In this document: one piece after another, positions 36,488 to 47,021 of the stretch
How positions within the stretch are numbered: position 1 is the stretch's first letter
Layout of the letters: each line of letters begins with the position of its first letter
Assembly: GCA_018398585.1 (NCBI GenBank)
Contig: JAGTTD010000002.1
Location: 31,302,186 to 31,366,185, forward strand
Reading direction: 5' to 3'
Length of the DNA stretch: 64,000 bases
From: Simmondsia chinensis
Lineage: Eukaryota; Streptophyta; Magnoliopsida; Caryophyllales; Simmondsiaceae
Translations under genes and position numbers: made by a program
The notes under the pieces: generated by a model
Told to the model about the DNA's origin: nothing
Databases searched by the model: none
The model's input: only the letters and a program-made list of their open reading frames with translations

Positions 36488-37138
36488 GGTGCGTGAACCA
36501 AGAAAAAAAAGTAAAAGTCACCCCCCAATTAGGAAAAACCCTAAATAAAATTAGGGTTTGTAGCGCCACCAAGGACGCCGGTGACCACCCTAAGTTGGCC
36601 AAAAAACCGACCCCACACACCACCGATCAAGTAGCGAAATGATGTAGAATAGGATCATCGAAGACTTACAAGCAAGTGCTCCGAAAATCGAGAAAGAGAA
36701 CAGAGAGATCACGAGGAGTGCGATTTCCCCCCAATCGCCTGGCCTAGTTCTGGCCTTAGTCAGGCTCCGCGCCTGCCATCGAAGGACGAAGAAGGACAAG
36801 AGGAGGTCGCCGGTGATGGATGCCAACCGAAGGAGGCAACGAGCGTGGCCCATACATCCCACGCCTCAACGACCCACACCCGAAACCCTAACTCCCTCCT
36901 CACATGATTTCTCCCTCACAGGTCACCTGTGGCTGCCAGAAACACCCCTAACAGGGAGCTGGAAGGCCGACGAACATGTTGCCCCCTGACCGAAGCCCAG
37001 CCATGCGCCGCAGCACTGCTGCCCTAGTGTTGGGCAGTTTTTCACCCGCCTTTCTCTAAGAAAATCTCTAGAGCAAATTTCATTTGCACATGGCAAATAT
37101 TGCCTGGGATTATAATACATAACTTTCCATCAGCTTAG

Positions 37139-38080
37139 ACTATATTTTTCTTAGGTAACAACACAATCTTTATCCCTTCAAATATAATGCTACAAGTATT
37201 CCGTCGACCATCATGAGTGGTGCCTCTATCAAAATTCCATGGACACCCAAGCAGCAAGTGGCATGCATCTATACTGACAGCATCAAATCAAACCCCAACT
37301 GGAAAGTTGACTAGGAAACATTTAGACGTTGTACCTAATTTCCCTTTTTCATCCATGAAGGCGTCTATGGACTTGGATGCCCCTTTGTCTTGAAGCCAAC
37401 TAATGCACTGCCTCCTCAGATATGACATTCTCATAGCTTCTAGAATCAATGACTAAGGGACAAACCTTCCCACCTATAGTGCATGTAGTCTGAAAAATGT
37501 TGTTCCTGAGCAAGCCGACCCCACCATTCTCCTGTGGTGCATATTAAACTCGCCTAACTATAACAAGGTGCCATTCATCCCTTGCAACCTTCGCTTTGAT
37601 CATCGTCGTACCCTCCAACTAAGCTCCTTCTTCAATTGCCTTGCCTTCTTCATAGGTTGCCTTCTTGATGAACAACCCTTTGCCAACTTTGTCACTCTTT
37701 AGCACTTGGAGGCACAGTGGCTTATCTCGCCACACTTGAAACAACAATATTGTAAAATACTAGCATGGTCTTGATTACTAGGTTGACTGAAACTCGCCCC
37801 TCTAGATCTACTAGTTTGCCCCTGTAGTCTGCTACTGGCTTTGTTGTCTTGCTTGGTTTAGTTCTTTCCCACTCGCATGTCTGCCCTAGGGGCCAGTTGT
37901 CCAGCGACTTTTATGTTGCTTCTCAACTTATATGGCTTGTTGGTGTGCTTCCAAAACAGAAAAGACATCAAAAAAATTCAATGCATCCTGAATTGACTCT
38001 CTCAATACTCCAACATACCTTTCCGCCAACTGTTTCTCAGACTCCGCCAGGTTGTTTCTCACTATTAAAGCAAATAACTT
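37139..38080 (-). pseudogene. Ty3/gypsy gag-protease fragment
   Basis: In broken minus-strand frames I see a gag end (EKQLAERYVGVLRESIQDAL), a CCHC knuckle CFKCGEISHCASKC near 37700-37750, and a protease region with TCTIGGKVCPLVIDSRSYEN near 37440-37490 and DACHLLLGCP-like text near 37240. The expected active-site Asp-Ser-Gly reads Asp-Ser-Arg. No LTR or pol is attached. Resembles chromovirus-type elements. Confidence 0.6.
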
Positions 38081-39399
38081 TTTACTCTTCCAGAGGTGGT
38101 TCAGATTGGAGTTATTTACTTTTTAGTACATTAATGTTTGTAGAAATAATAAAAAAGGCACTTGACCTATTGGCCCTAAAGGCCAGTAGTATTGTAATTT
38201 TGATAATAACAATCAATTAGTTAGTCATTATGCTTAATTGTTCTAATCTTGTTGAAAATGATTCGTGAGAAAGCAAAAAATCAAGAATGATCATGTTGAT
38301 ACCAAGCATTCCAAGACGATGGTTCAAGAGAAAAATTATCAAACTTGAAGTGAAGATTGATCTATCATCAAGAGAATGAGATATGAATCCACGTGCTTCA
38401 AGAAGTTTTTTTTTTTTTTTTTTTCTATTTTCTTAGGACTCAGGATCAAATATATCGATTGAGTTAAACATGTTAACATCGATTTGTGATGCCTTAACAA
38501 ATATGTTTTCCCAAGATTTTAAAATTTAATTTCCAAATATTATTTAATTAAAAAGCTCAATTTAACTTTGAGCTGATTCAATATTTCAATGGAAAATATA
38601 TTGTAAGTTTGCATTATCGAAGTCATGCATAAAATAGCAAGATTAAGAAAATTTTCTCTTGGTGATACTTTGGTTAGATGAAAAAAATTATTTATTCAAA
38701 AATAAGCTTAAAAATAGCAACAAATCAAGACGAACTATCAAAAAGGTTCAAAAACACCTAGGTGTGCTACGTGTGTACACACAGATAGCAGTAGCCAACA
38801 CTAGATAGGTGCGTGTCCACACACAAACAACAGTAGCCAACACTAGATAGTTGTGTGTCCACTCACAGATAACATTAGCCAACACTAGATAGCTGTGTGT
38901 CCTCACACAAGCCTGCAAAGAACTCCTAACAGCTACTTTCTAAATTTAATTTCTTTCAAAATTTTTCCAAATCTTTCTAATGACTAATTAGGGCTTTTCT
39001 TGCCTATAAAAAAGTTTACGATACTTTAGTAATTCAAATAAGAAAAAAAATGGTTTTAATTCTTGCGGTATTCTTAAGTTTTCTAAGTTTTAACCTCACT
39101 TCTATTAGAGTATTATTCGGCACCACTAATTCTTTCTTTGATTGGGTATATTGAGTTTAATTAGTATATTCTTATCTTTTACTAAGCTTTATTGATTGTG
39201 TAATCCCTGTTTTAAGTGTGTGATTTTTTTAAACTCATTTTTGGTTAAAAGGGTTGGTTTTGAACCTGTATACAGAAAGGCTGGTTGCAAAAAGGTTCGA
39301 TCTTCCTACTTTACAAAAAGATCGGTTGTAAAAGATCGATCTTGAGCCTACGTCCAAAGAATTATTGGGTATTTTTAATCTATTTCAGAACTAATTGCA
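38081..39399. other. Repeat-derived intergenic sequence, no gene seen
   Basis: AT-rich. Contains a poly-T run (38407-38424) and the 42-bp tandem repeat listed separately. 38200-41460 looks like LTR sequence of a large copia-type element (pieces such as GTGGATAAGGCACTTATTTGG near 41228), but no paired LTR or coding region was found. Confidence 0.35.
38770..38910. repeat. 42-bp tandem repeat, three units
   Basis: AGCCAACACTAGATAG starts at 38793, 38835 and 38877, spacing exactly 42. Each unit also carries a TGTGTGTCCACACA-like near-palindrome. Confidence 0.9.
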
Positions 39400-39740
39400 T
39401 TTTTTTTTGGATAAATATCGGCATAGCCTTAGTACATACAGGCAACTCGACAAGGCGAGCCTTTAGCCACTCCAGAAATGGTTGTGGGTACAAAAAAGAG
39501 ACCAGATCAAACAGGAAAAAAACAGGCACTAAAAACAAAAACAACACCGGGGAAAACAAACCAAAAACAGGCAGAGACCAGAACAAGCAGGGTAATAGAT
39601 GGATCCGAAGTAGATACACACCCAGAAACACCACACGCAAGACGAACGAGACCTCGGAGAGGGTGGAGGACAGGAAGGTAAAATCCACCCCCCCCCCCGC
39701 GCGCCCGTGCGCACACACGGAGCGAGCAAGGTATCAGGCA
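39400..39740 (-). mobile_element. L1-type LINE 3' untranslated fragment
   Basis: On the minus strand it runs T-rich, then GCCTGTATGTACTAAGGC, GCCGATATTTATCC and poly-A (T run at 39400-39408). This matches the usual 3' end of plant L1 elements. The right part has a short C run and CGCGCG. A target duplication was not identified. Confidence 0.6.
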
Positions 39741-39778
39741 GGAGTAGACAGGAGGCTTGAGCCTTCGCTAAGTGACTG

Positions 39779-39856
39779 CTCTTTGTCGCTTGAGCCTTTC
39801 GCTAAGCTTGATGACTACTCTTTGTCGCTTGAGCCTTTCGCTAAGCTTGATGATCC
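39779..39856. repeat. 39-bp tandem duplication
   Basis: CTCTTTGTCGCTTGAGCC and following bases start at 39779 and at 39818, two almost identical units. Confidence 0.9.
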
Positions 39857-40889
39857 ATTTTAAAAACCTATGCTCAGGATCATACCTTTAGAACTGGTCT
39901 ATTGGTATGTAGGCTCAAGACCCATCCTTTTACAATTGATCATTTTGTAACCATAGGCTCATGATCTAACCTTGAACAAAAAAAATGAACTAAAGTAATG
40001 AAATTATCACTCTTTCAAGGATGCATTGATAATAAATCAAGCTTAGCCAAAGCTAAGGATATGATAATTAAGCTTAAATAATCAGCAATAAAGAGAACTA
40101 CTTAAGCTTAAATAACCAACAATAAAGAGAACTAGTGATACTCAAGAAAACTTTAAGAAAAACACGAACATGAAAGGGTTAAAGCATAATGAGAGCACAG
40201 AAGCATTTAATCAAGAATACTTAAAGATGATTGGATAATTAAAGCCAAAGCATTCAAGCTCTTATTATAGGAAAATGAAAGGCCTAGGTACGTTTAAATG
40301 ATTTAGCAAAAAATTAGAATAGACATCAAATTCAAAAGTAGCCATTTGAACCAATCGCAGAGCTCTGCGTTGACATAAGGGGTAGTAAGTCAACACACAG
40401 ACCTGTGTGTTGACATACTGACCTGTTTGTCGAGACACAGCAACTTGTGTTGGCTACTGCATTTCTAATTGTATGTAAAATGAAAAGAGAAAAAGAAATG
40501 AAAAGAAGAAAATGAAAAAGAAAAGAAAAATCAGAAATAAGAAAAGTTGAAAAAAGAGTTACATAAAAATGGAAAGAAGAAAAAAAAAAATATAGGTTAA
40601 TTTTTATCCAAAATTGTTTTGTTTTTTGAATTACCTTTTGGTTTGATTTTTTTATAAATAGAGTTGTTGGAGAGTGTAGAGAATAGAGAAAATATAGAGA
40701 AAGTTGGGGTTTTGTAAATGGGTGCTTGAGGACACCTGGTTAGGGAGAGAGTATGAAAATATTAAGTGTTTTTTTTGTGGATTTTTGAGTTTTTAGGGTT
40801 AGTTGTGAGAGTGGTCTACCCGAGCATGAAGAAAGTCATGTCCAGGTGCCTTGGTGGAGTGTTGAGAGAGTTTGTAGCTTCCTCTATTA
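39857..40889. other. Intergenic, purine-rich tract, no gene seen
   Basis: 40480-40600 is dominated by AAAAGAAA words. 40370-40440 holds GTGTTGACA/GTCGAGACAC words resembling those at 5518-5635. No supported coding region. Confidence 0.4.
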
Positions 40890-41150
40890 AAAGGTGCACT
40901 GTGGGAGTGTTAGTGGTTTGCCGTGCAAAGCTGCATTGTGGAAGAGCTAGTGGTTTGCCGTACAAAGCTGCGTCGTGGAAGGGCTAGTGGTTTGCCGTGC
41001 AAAGCTGCGTCGTGGAAGGGCTAGTGGTTTGCCGTGCAAAGCTGCGTCGTGGAAGGGCTAGTGGTTTGCCGTGCAAAGCTACATTGTGCGAGGGCAGATG
41101 GCTTACGATTCAAAGCTACTTTATGGGAGGGTAAATGACTTATCGTGCAA
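40890..41150. repeat. 37-bp minisatellite, seven units
   Basis: The core CTAGTGGTTTGCCGTGCAAA begins at 40910, 40947, 40984, 41021, 41058, 41095 and 41132, a perfectly regular 37-bp spacing. The central units are nearly identical; the last two are diverged. It has no unique spacers. Confidence 0.95.
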
Positions 41151-42283
41151 TAGTTACATTTGATGATGATTGATTGTAATATGGGTTTGGGGCTATAATT
41201 AGATATAGTAATAATTAAATTTCACAGTGGATAAGGCACTTATTTGGATCCCATGGTTTTTCTCACTAGTTAAGAGGGGTTTTCCACGTAAATATCATTG
41301 TGTCGTTTTTTTTATTTTTTTTATTTTTGCTTCCGCTTGTGCTTGTTGTTTGATTTTCGCAGCACGGACTGGTTGTAATTCTTGAGCTTAAATTTCAAAA
41401 ATAATCACCAAGCTTCGAGTAAGACTCAAGTGACAAAGATTGATCATTTGTAGAGTTGATTAGATTCCACGTGGAAGTGAACCAGGACAAAAATTGTGGT
41501 GATTTTTCTTTTCTTTGCTTCACTTTTATTTCTTGCACTTATTATTTGTCTTTCATTTTTATTATTGGTTCTTAAAGTTTAAATTTACATTTTATCGCCA
41601 AAGAACCTAAGTCATGCTTCCCTCTTAGGTTGGTCTTTGGGCCTTAATGACCTTTCTGATTTATTTTTTTAGTACTTTAGGTTTTGTTAGTATTAATAAA
41701 TAGGACTCTCTTCAATGAAATAACGTCATTTTCCAGGAGAAAACCCACATGGAAAGTCATTTTAATTGACCATTAAAATATGTTGATGGAAATACCCCTT
41801 GATAACATTAGGGGCATTTTAAATGGAACATAAAACGGTGCACTGTAGTGCAAATTGCATTCGAACGTTGCATTTCATTGTCCTTAGCAACAGAAGAATA
41901 ATCATGGCATCAAACTTTAGTGTTAAGCATTAAAATAATGTCGTTTTTTTTTGGGATGATTTGTCTTTTCATATTTCCAATATTGGGTGGTGTTGAAAAC
42001 CTATTTATTCGTATAGATAAATCATAAGGTGCTATAAAAATCAATCAAAAAGATTAGAGATATTCTTACTTTTTCTACAAACATTGAAGTATTAAAAAGT
42101 AAATAACCTTTAGACTAAATGTTAGGGGTTATTAATCAGGAGGAAGCAAAAATATTAAAAAAAATGCTTACCTTTCATGAAATTTTATATATATATTCTA
42201 CATGCGTCCGCCACTAAAGAATTGCCCTAAAGGAACAATAAGATAATGTTATAACAGTTGGGTTGTGCCTTTTGTTGTTCATT
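41151..42283. other. Intergenic, no gene seen
   Basis: AT-rich. 41200-41400 resembles the end of a copia-type LTR, not confirmed. Nothing coding. Confidence 0.4.
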
Positions 42284-42299
42284 AAAGGGAAATCATGTT

Positions 42300-42328
42300 T
42301 TTTTTTTTTTTTTTTTTTTTGGATCAGA
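42300..42328 (-). mobile_element. Tail-only LINE insertion with target duplication
   Basis: A run of 21 T plus GGATCAGA (minus: TCTGATCC then poly-A) sits between AAAGGGAAATCATGTT (42284-42299) and AAAGGGGAATCATGTT (42329-42344), a 16-bp duplication with one mismatch. This is what an extremely 5'-truncated L1-type insertion looks like. Confidence 0.7.
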
Positions 42329-42344
42329 AAAGGGGAATCATGTT

Positions 42345-44192
42345 AAGGAGACTTTTTTCCCCTCAATTTTGTGACTTCTAAGTCAATATGGATTCTTTTT
42401 GTTGTTATTTTAATGGAGGCAAGCTACTAATTTTTGTTTGGTATTTGATTTTGTTAGACTTAAACCTCTTTTTTCTGGGCTCCTATATTCTCTCTTAAAT
42501 GTTATGATTTAAGTTAATATTATAACAATTTGATATTGGATGATTGTGGCTATACTTTTATTACCAATTGTTTCTTTTGGGCAATTATAAATATGTAAAT
42601 AGTAAATATAAATTGTTGGTTAGTAGGTTGGAAGGTTGACAGGTTTGTGGGTTAAGAAGCGACCTGAAAATGCCCGTTTAATTAAGCGGGTAACACATGA
42701 CTTGCCTATTTAATAATTGGATCAATTGAGGGTTGAGGGTGCTCAACCTATTTAATAAATGAGTTATGCTCGAAAGTATTGCACAACTTTGGGCTTGATT
42801 TAAAAAAATAATATTTTTTATTTTTCATTTCCAGTTTTCTTGTTTATTTCTAATTTTCCTTTTCTCTTTTTTCATTTGAAGAACATAGGGCTGGAAAATT
42901 CTTCCAGTATGAAAAAACAGGAAGTGACCACCATTTCCAAACTTATGAAAATTGAAAATTAAAGGTATACATAATACCCAAAGTTCGACCCAATAATCCG
43001 ATTTGAACCGTATCCAAATGGTTAGGTAACCGATATGAAAATGACCAATCCGAGTATAGCCTATTCGTGAAAATCTGAATATCAATTGGGTATAAAATAC
43101 TACTTTGAGGCACACAATTTTAAAGTGTAAACCATTAAAGCAAACACAAAGAAAAGTTGCAATTTATTGTTAAAATAGAACACAAATATAGATACACATA
43201 CAACATGATTGATCATTCTATATGTTAACTTCCATGGTTCTCAATATGATGCTAAAAACTAGAAAATATTTGGATAACCGATATAGATAATATACTAATT
43301 ATTTGCAATTAATTTATGATATTATTATAACAATTGCATGAGAGTAAGAGAGAAAAGAAATAGAAGGATGAAACGAAGAAAAAAAAGACAAAGGTGGAAT
43401 AAAAAAAGAGAAAGGGAGTGAAGTTGAATAATAGAGAATGAAAGAAAAAAGTTGGAAAATATGGAGACGAAAAATTTTAGAAAATAGTTTTAAATTATTT
43501 TTCAAACTTTTCAATAGAATAAGGATAACTAAAAAATTATTTTCCAACTTCTCCAATTTGAAAACTAGGGTTCTAATAATAGAAACAATTTTTTTTTTTT
43601 TGTTTTTCTTTCTATTTTCCATTTGGAAAACTTGTTGGGGAGTGGAAAATTATTAACAGTTTTTCAATAGAAAAAAGTAGAAAATGCGTTCAAATGATTC
43701 CAAATTTTAGTTTTCTGAAAAATGAAAATTGTAAGTATAAGTATTACTCACAAATCTGAAAAATCGGATAATTCAATACGAACCTAACCCGAACAATTAG
43801 AGTAATGGATTCGAAAATGATCCGTATAAATGATTCATTAAAATTTGGATACTGGTTGGGGTACAAGTATGATACAGGACATTTAGTAGAATTGTATTAG
43901 TTGTGGGAATTGTATTCCTTATGGTGATTAGTTACCATTCTAGTAGTTAATTATAAGTAGTTTAGGTTGTTCTTGGGTTGTTGCTTACATATAAATCGAT
44001 GAATTGTAATTGTAATGAGGTATTCAAAATAGTAATAACAATCTCTATTCTTTCTCCTTAACTGCTCCCCTTCTATTTCTTCCTAACTCTTCTTCTTGAT
44101 TCCTTTACTTGCTCGTTATAGTGCAAATTAGTGCAATTCTTCATCCATTCTTGATTCCTCCGGCATCAAAGTATCACTTTTTAACATAATTC
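42345..44192. other. Intergenic with a repeat shared with 44925-45240, no gene seen
   Basis: 42960-43100 and 43740-43870 carry related words (AATCCGA, TTGGGTA, CCGTAT) in opposite senses and may be arms of a decayed element. 43308-43690 resembles 44925-45240 (GAGAGTAAGAGA start, TTTTAAATTATTTTTCAAA middle, TTTTCCAA end). No coding region. Confidence 0.4.
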
Positions 44193-44204
44193 TAAAGTGC
44201 AGAC

Positions 44205-44501
44205 TATGAGCACCGAGCTGTCCATTAGCTGTTCATTAGCTGTGCGTTGGCTTATTTGCGATTTGCTATGTCTTTGCCTTCATTTGCCTAGCTTTGCCCT
44301 ACTTGCATGCTTATTTGCTCTCGTGCTACCAGGGCACCAGGCTTCTTTACTGCTGACGAGCTTTTCAAGTTGGGGGTCCTCGGAAATAGCCTCTTTTCTG
44401 GGCAACCCCTAAAAGGAGGAAGGCTGCGTACATCTACCCCTTCCCCCAGACCCTACCTATGCGGGAGCCCTTCAGGCATTGGGTTGTTGTTGTTGTTGTT
44501 G
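44205..44501 (+). mobile_element. LINE 3'-tail insertion (RTE-type), 297 bp
   Basis: Shares GGTCCTCGGAAATAGCCTCT, CTGCGTACATCTACCC and the TTG tail with the LINE at 25709. Flanked by TAAAGTGCAGAC (44193-44204) and TAAAGTGCCGAC (44502-44513), a 12-bp target duplication with one mismatch. Confidence 0.85.
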
Positions 44502-44924
44502 TAAAGTGCCGACCGCCTAATCATATTACCTAATCACATACAAAAGAGAGAAAAAAAAAAAAGAATTAATTCATTGTTGAATAATGTAAATATAACCTAC
44601 GCATAAAGCGTGCTAACATTTGCATTTTTGGGACATAATCACCTTTATGCCATCTAACCACAATATCGTTCTCATTATGGACCACCACACCTTTTCTAGT
44701 ACAAAGTAAATAATGTATTTGCTTTTTCATTTATTCATACACTATTGAGATCATCTTTTGTTGCTTAAGTGGATGGTTCAAGTATCAAGCGAGTTTTCCA
44801 AAGCAAGCTTCACTTTAAACACTAGAAAACTAAACTTAAGTACACCAAAAACATGCTCTAAATGTCTCATGAAGATAATTGTCATTAAACAACTCATATC
44901 TCTTATGTGTTTTTGGCCTTAAAG

Positions 44925-45240
44925 GGTGGGTTGTGGGTGAGAGGTTTGAATTGATTGCAATGGTGTGAGAACATGAGAGGAAGAGGAACAGTGAAGTGAG
45001 TAAAAAAGGAAGAGAAGAAAACTGAGAGTAAGAGAAAACATGAAGAAATTTGTAAAAAAATAAGGTTGAAATTTATAAAAATTAATTTTAAATAGTTTTT
45101 CAAATTTTTTAAAAGAGTAAGGAATACTCGAAAAGTGTTTTCCAAGAAAATTGGACTCCCAAACAACTTTTCAATCTTCTAGTTCTTTAGGAAAATTTTC
45201 TAAAAAGCTAAAAAAAAAATTTGTTATCAAACGGCCTCTA
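44925..45240. repeat. Repeat related to 43308-43690
   Basis: Collinear with the earlier stretch: purine-rich GAGAG opening, a TTTTAAATAGTTTTTCAAA block, then AGTGTTTTCCAAGAAAA. Possibly a MITE family ending at AAACGGCCTCTA, but I see no clean terminal repeats. Confidence 0.35.
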
Positions 45241-45375
45241 GATTTCTAAATAAGTTTTCCAACTTTTCCAAAAAGTATTCAAGAAAATTGAAAAAAATTC
45301 CATTTCTAAGCAACTTTATGATTTTTCATTACATCATGTGAGTTATTTAAAAGTAGGATAATTTTCATAGAGACT

Positions 45376-46400
45376 TCTCGAACTGGTAGTCAAAATCAAA
45401 GAGACCCATGAACTTTTAATTTCATCAAATACATCCCCTGAAACTATTGCTCAAAATCAATATGACCCTCCGACCTTTTAGTTTCATCAAAGACACCTTC
45501 AAACTTTTAACTAAAATCAGTTTGATCCCCCAACTTCAAAAATTTTATGAATGACATTCGAAACAATTAAAAAAATTAAAAGAATTTTTTTTTAAGTATT
45601 TTAAGATTTGATAATATAGTTTTCAGGTGTCCTGAGGCTTTAAAACATTTTTATAATAACATTTGATAACTCTTTTTTTCCAGGTATCATCTCCATCTTT
45701 TGTAGGATTCTATTATTATTATTTTTTTTTTTTTTTTGTTTTGAACTGAGATTCTATTAAATTAAGCTAATTTCATGCTTAAAAAATAATGTAACTAAGG
45801 GAAAAAATATCATTCATGTTTAAAATAGCTTAGATATTAAAAAAAATTAAAATAATTTGAAAATTAAAAATATTTTTAAAATTTTTAAAATTATTTATTG
45901 ATAGCTTTATGAAGTTTCATATTTTAAAATTTTTAAAATTATTTTATATTTTTAAATATAAGTGATAGTCAAATTATGTTTGAGGTATTTTCTGTTTGTT
46001 TTATGGGTCACACCAGCATAATTTAACTGAATCCTAATGCAGTCATAGGAGAATACTTAAAAAAGCATTATAAATTTTAGGATACCTCAAAAATATTTTA
46101 ATATTGTAGAGGATATGCAATACATTATCAAATATCAATGTACCGAACTTTTTTGTCTAACTTTTTAAATAATTTCAGATGTATTTGATAAAATTTAAAG
46201 TTAAAGGATCAAATTGATCTTCATTAATAGTTCGGGGTGTCTTTTATATTAATTAAAAGTTGAAGGGGTTACATTGATATTCATTAATATTTCAAGGAGT
46301 GTTTTGATGAACTTATAAGTTTTTGACCAATAGTTCAGGGGGGATGTTTTTGATAAAATCAAAAGTTTAGGAGGTCACTTTATTTTGACCAATACTTAAA
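45376..46400. mobile_element. Fold-back element with repeat-bearing arms
   Basis: The left arm (45376-45570) contains about three degenerate units of the type GAACTATTG.TCAAAATCAA, then GAC..., then CTTTTAATTTCATCAAA. The right arm (46170-46400) carries the same units inverted (TTGATAAAATCAAAAGTTTA and so on). The centre is AT-rich and non-coding. Tandem units within inverted arms define a fold-back structure. Superfamily unknown; no target duplication found. Confidence 0.6.
45716..45749 (-). mobile_element. Tail-only insertion with target duplication
   Basis: 34 bases, mostly T, ending GTTTTGAACTGA, between GATTCTATTA at 45706-45715 and the same 10 bases at 45750-45759. Reads as poly-A with a very short unique 3' end on the minus strand. 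It lies inside the fold-back element. Confidence 0.55.
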
Positions 46401-46503
46401 AGTATTCTTCAATTATATAAGTTTAAAAAATGAAAAGACTCGTGAGAAATGGGATGAGAACTATTGATTACACAATAGATAGATTATAGGCTATTCACTT
46501 GTG

Positions 46504-46852
46504 CCCTGTTTGGCAATTGGCTAAAGGAGAGTAAAAAGAGATAAAAAGGAGAGGGTAGGGTAAATATCCTACCATTGTTTAAATACGCCAAATTAAGAGG
46601 GGTAAGGATAAAGGTAGGTAAATGAGTTATCCTTGTTTAGTAATTGGGTAAAGGGGTAGGGATAAAGAGAATTATAATTAAAATAAGGGCAAAATTGTCC
46701 AAAATCTTTAAAAAATTAACTTTATTCCCAAATTTTGGGTTAAAGAAATTGGGGGTAACCCCTCAAACGCATTTACCAAACAGGGTTAAGAAATTATCGC
46801 CCTTTACCTTTATCCTCCTTTACCCTTCTTTACCCTGCTGCCAAACATAGGG
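46504..46852. mobile_element. MITE with CCCT(A)GTTTGGCA termini
   Basis: The left end CCCTGTTTGGCAATTGGCTA and the right end inverted CCCTATGTTTGGCAGCAGGG continue as GGTAAAG/GAGAGTAAAAAG-type purine-rich arms. 349 bp, non-coding. A target duplication is not clear (GTG and TTA at the flanks), so the superfamily is undecided, although the termini resemble the TAA-flanked elements here. Confidence 0.6.
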
Positions 46853-47021
46853 TTAATGGTAAAATAATGCCTATTATTTAGCTGGTTTCAAGATTAAAGC
46901 TTATAAAAAAAAAATTTCCTTAAGGGGTGTTATTATTATCATAACAAAAAATGTTATTGTTATAGTAATGATGTGACTTGAAGTAAATAATCGTCATAAA
47001 TTTTTTTTTAAAGTTGCTCTT

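Larger units (their letters stand above)
30891..37070 (-). mobile_element. L1-type LINE, nearly full length, decayed
   Basis: Minus-strand order is GC-rich 5' leader, ORF1 (DUF4283-like plus zinc knuckle), ORF2 with endonuclease, reverse transcriptase and an RT-associated zinc-binding domain, then a short A tail (poly-T at about 30892-30897). The GC content is well above the flanks, which sets the boundaries approximately. No target duplication was found, so the 5' limit near 37070 is an estimate. Confidence 0.8.

Noticed and set aside
39285..39863. 192-codon plus-strand frame
   Set aside because: It runs antisense through an L1 3' untranslated fragment and into a 39-bp duplication; no protein-like pattern.
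40890..41150. CRISPR-like direct repeat array
   Set aside because: Units are contiguous at 37 bp with no unique spacers, and the context is plant repeat DNA.
42825..43656. Phe/Leu/Ile-rich frames resembling membrane proteins
   Set aside because: Caused by T-rich low-complexity DNA; overlapping frames on both strands look alike.
46504..46852. Assignment of this MITE to PIF/Harbinger
   Set aside because: Terminal repeats are clear, but flanks GTG and TTA give no 3-bp duplication.
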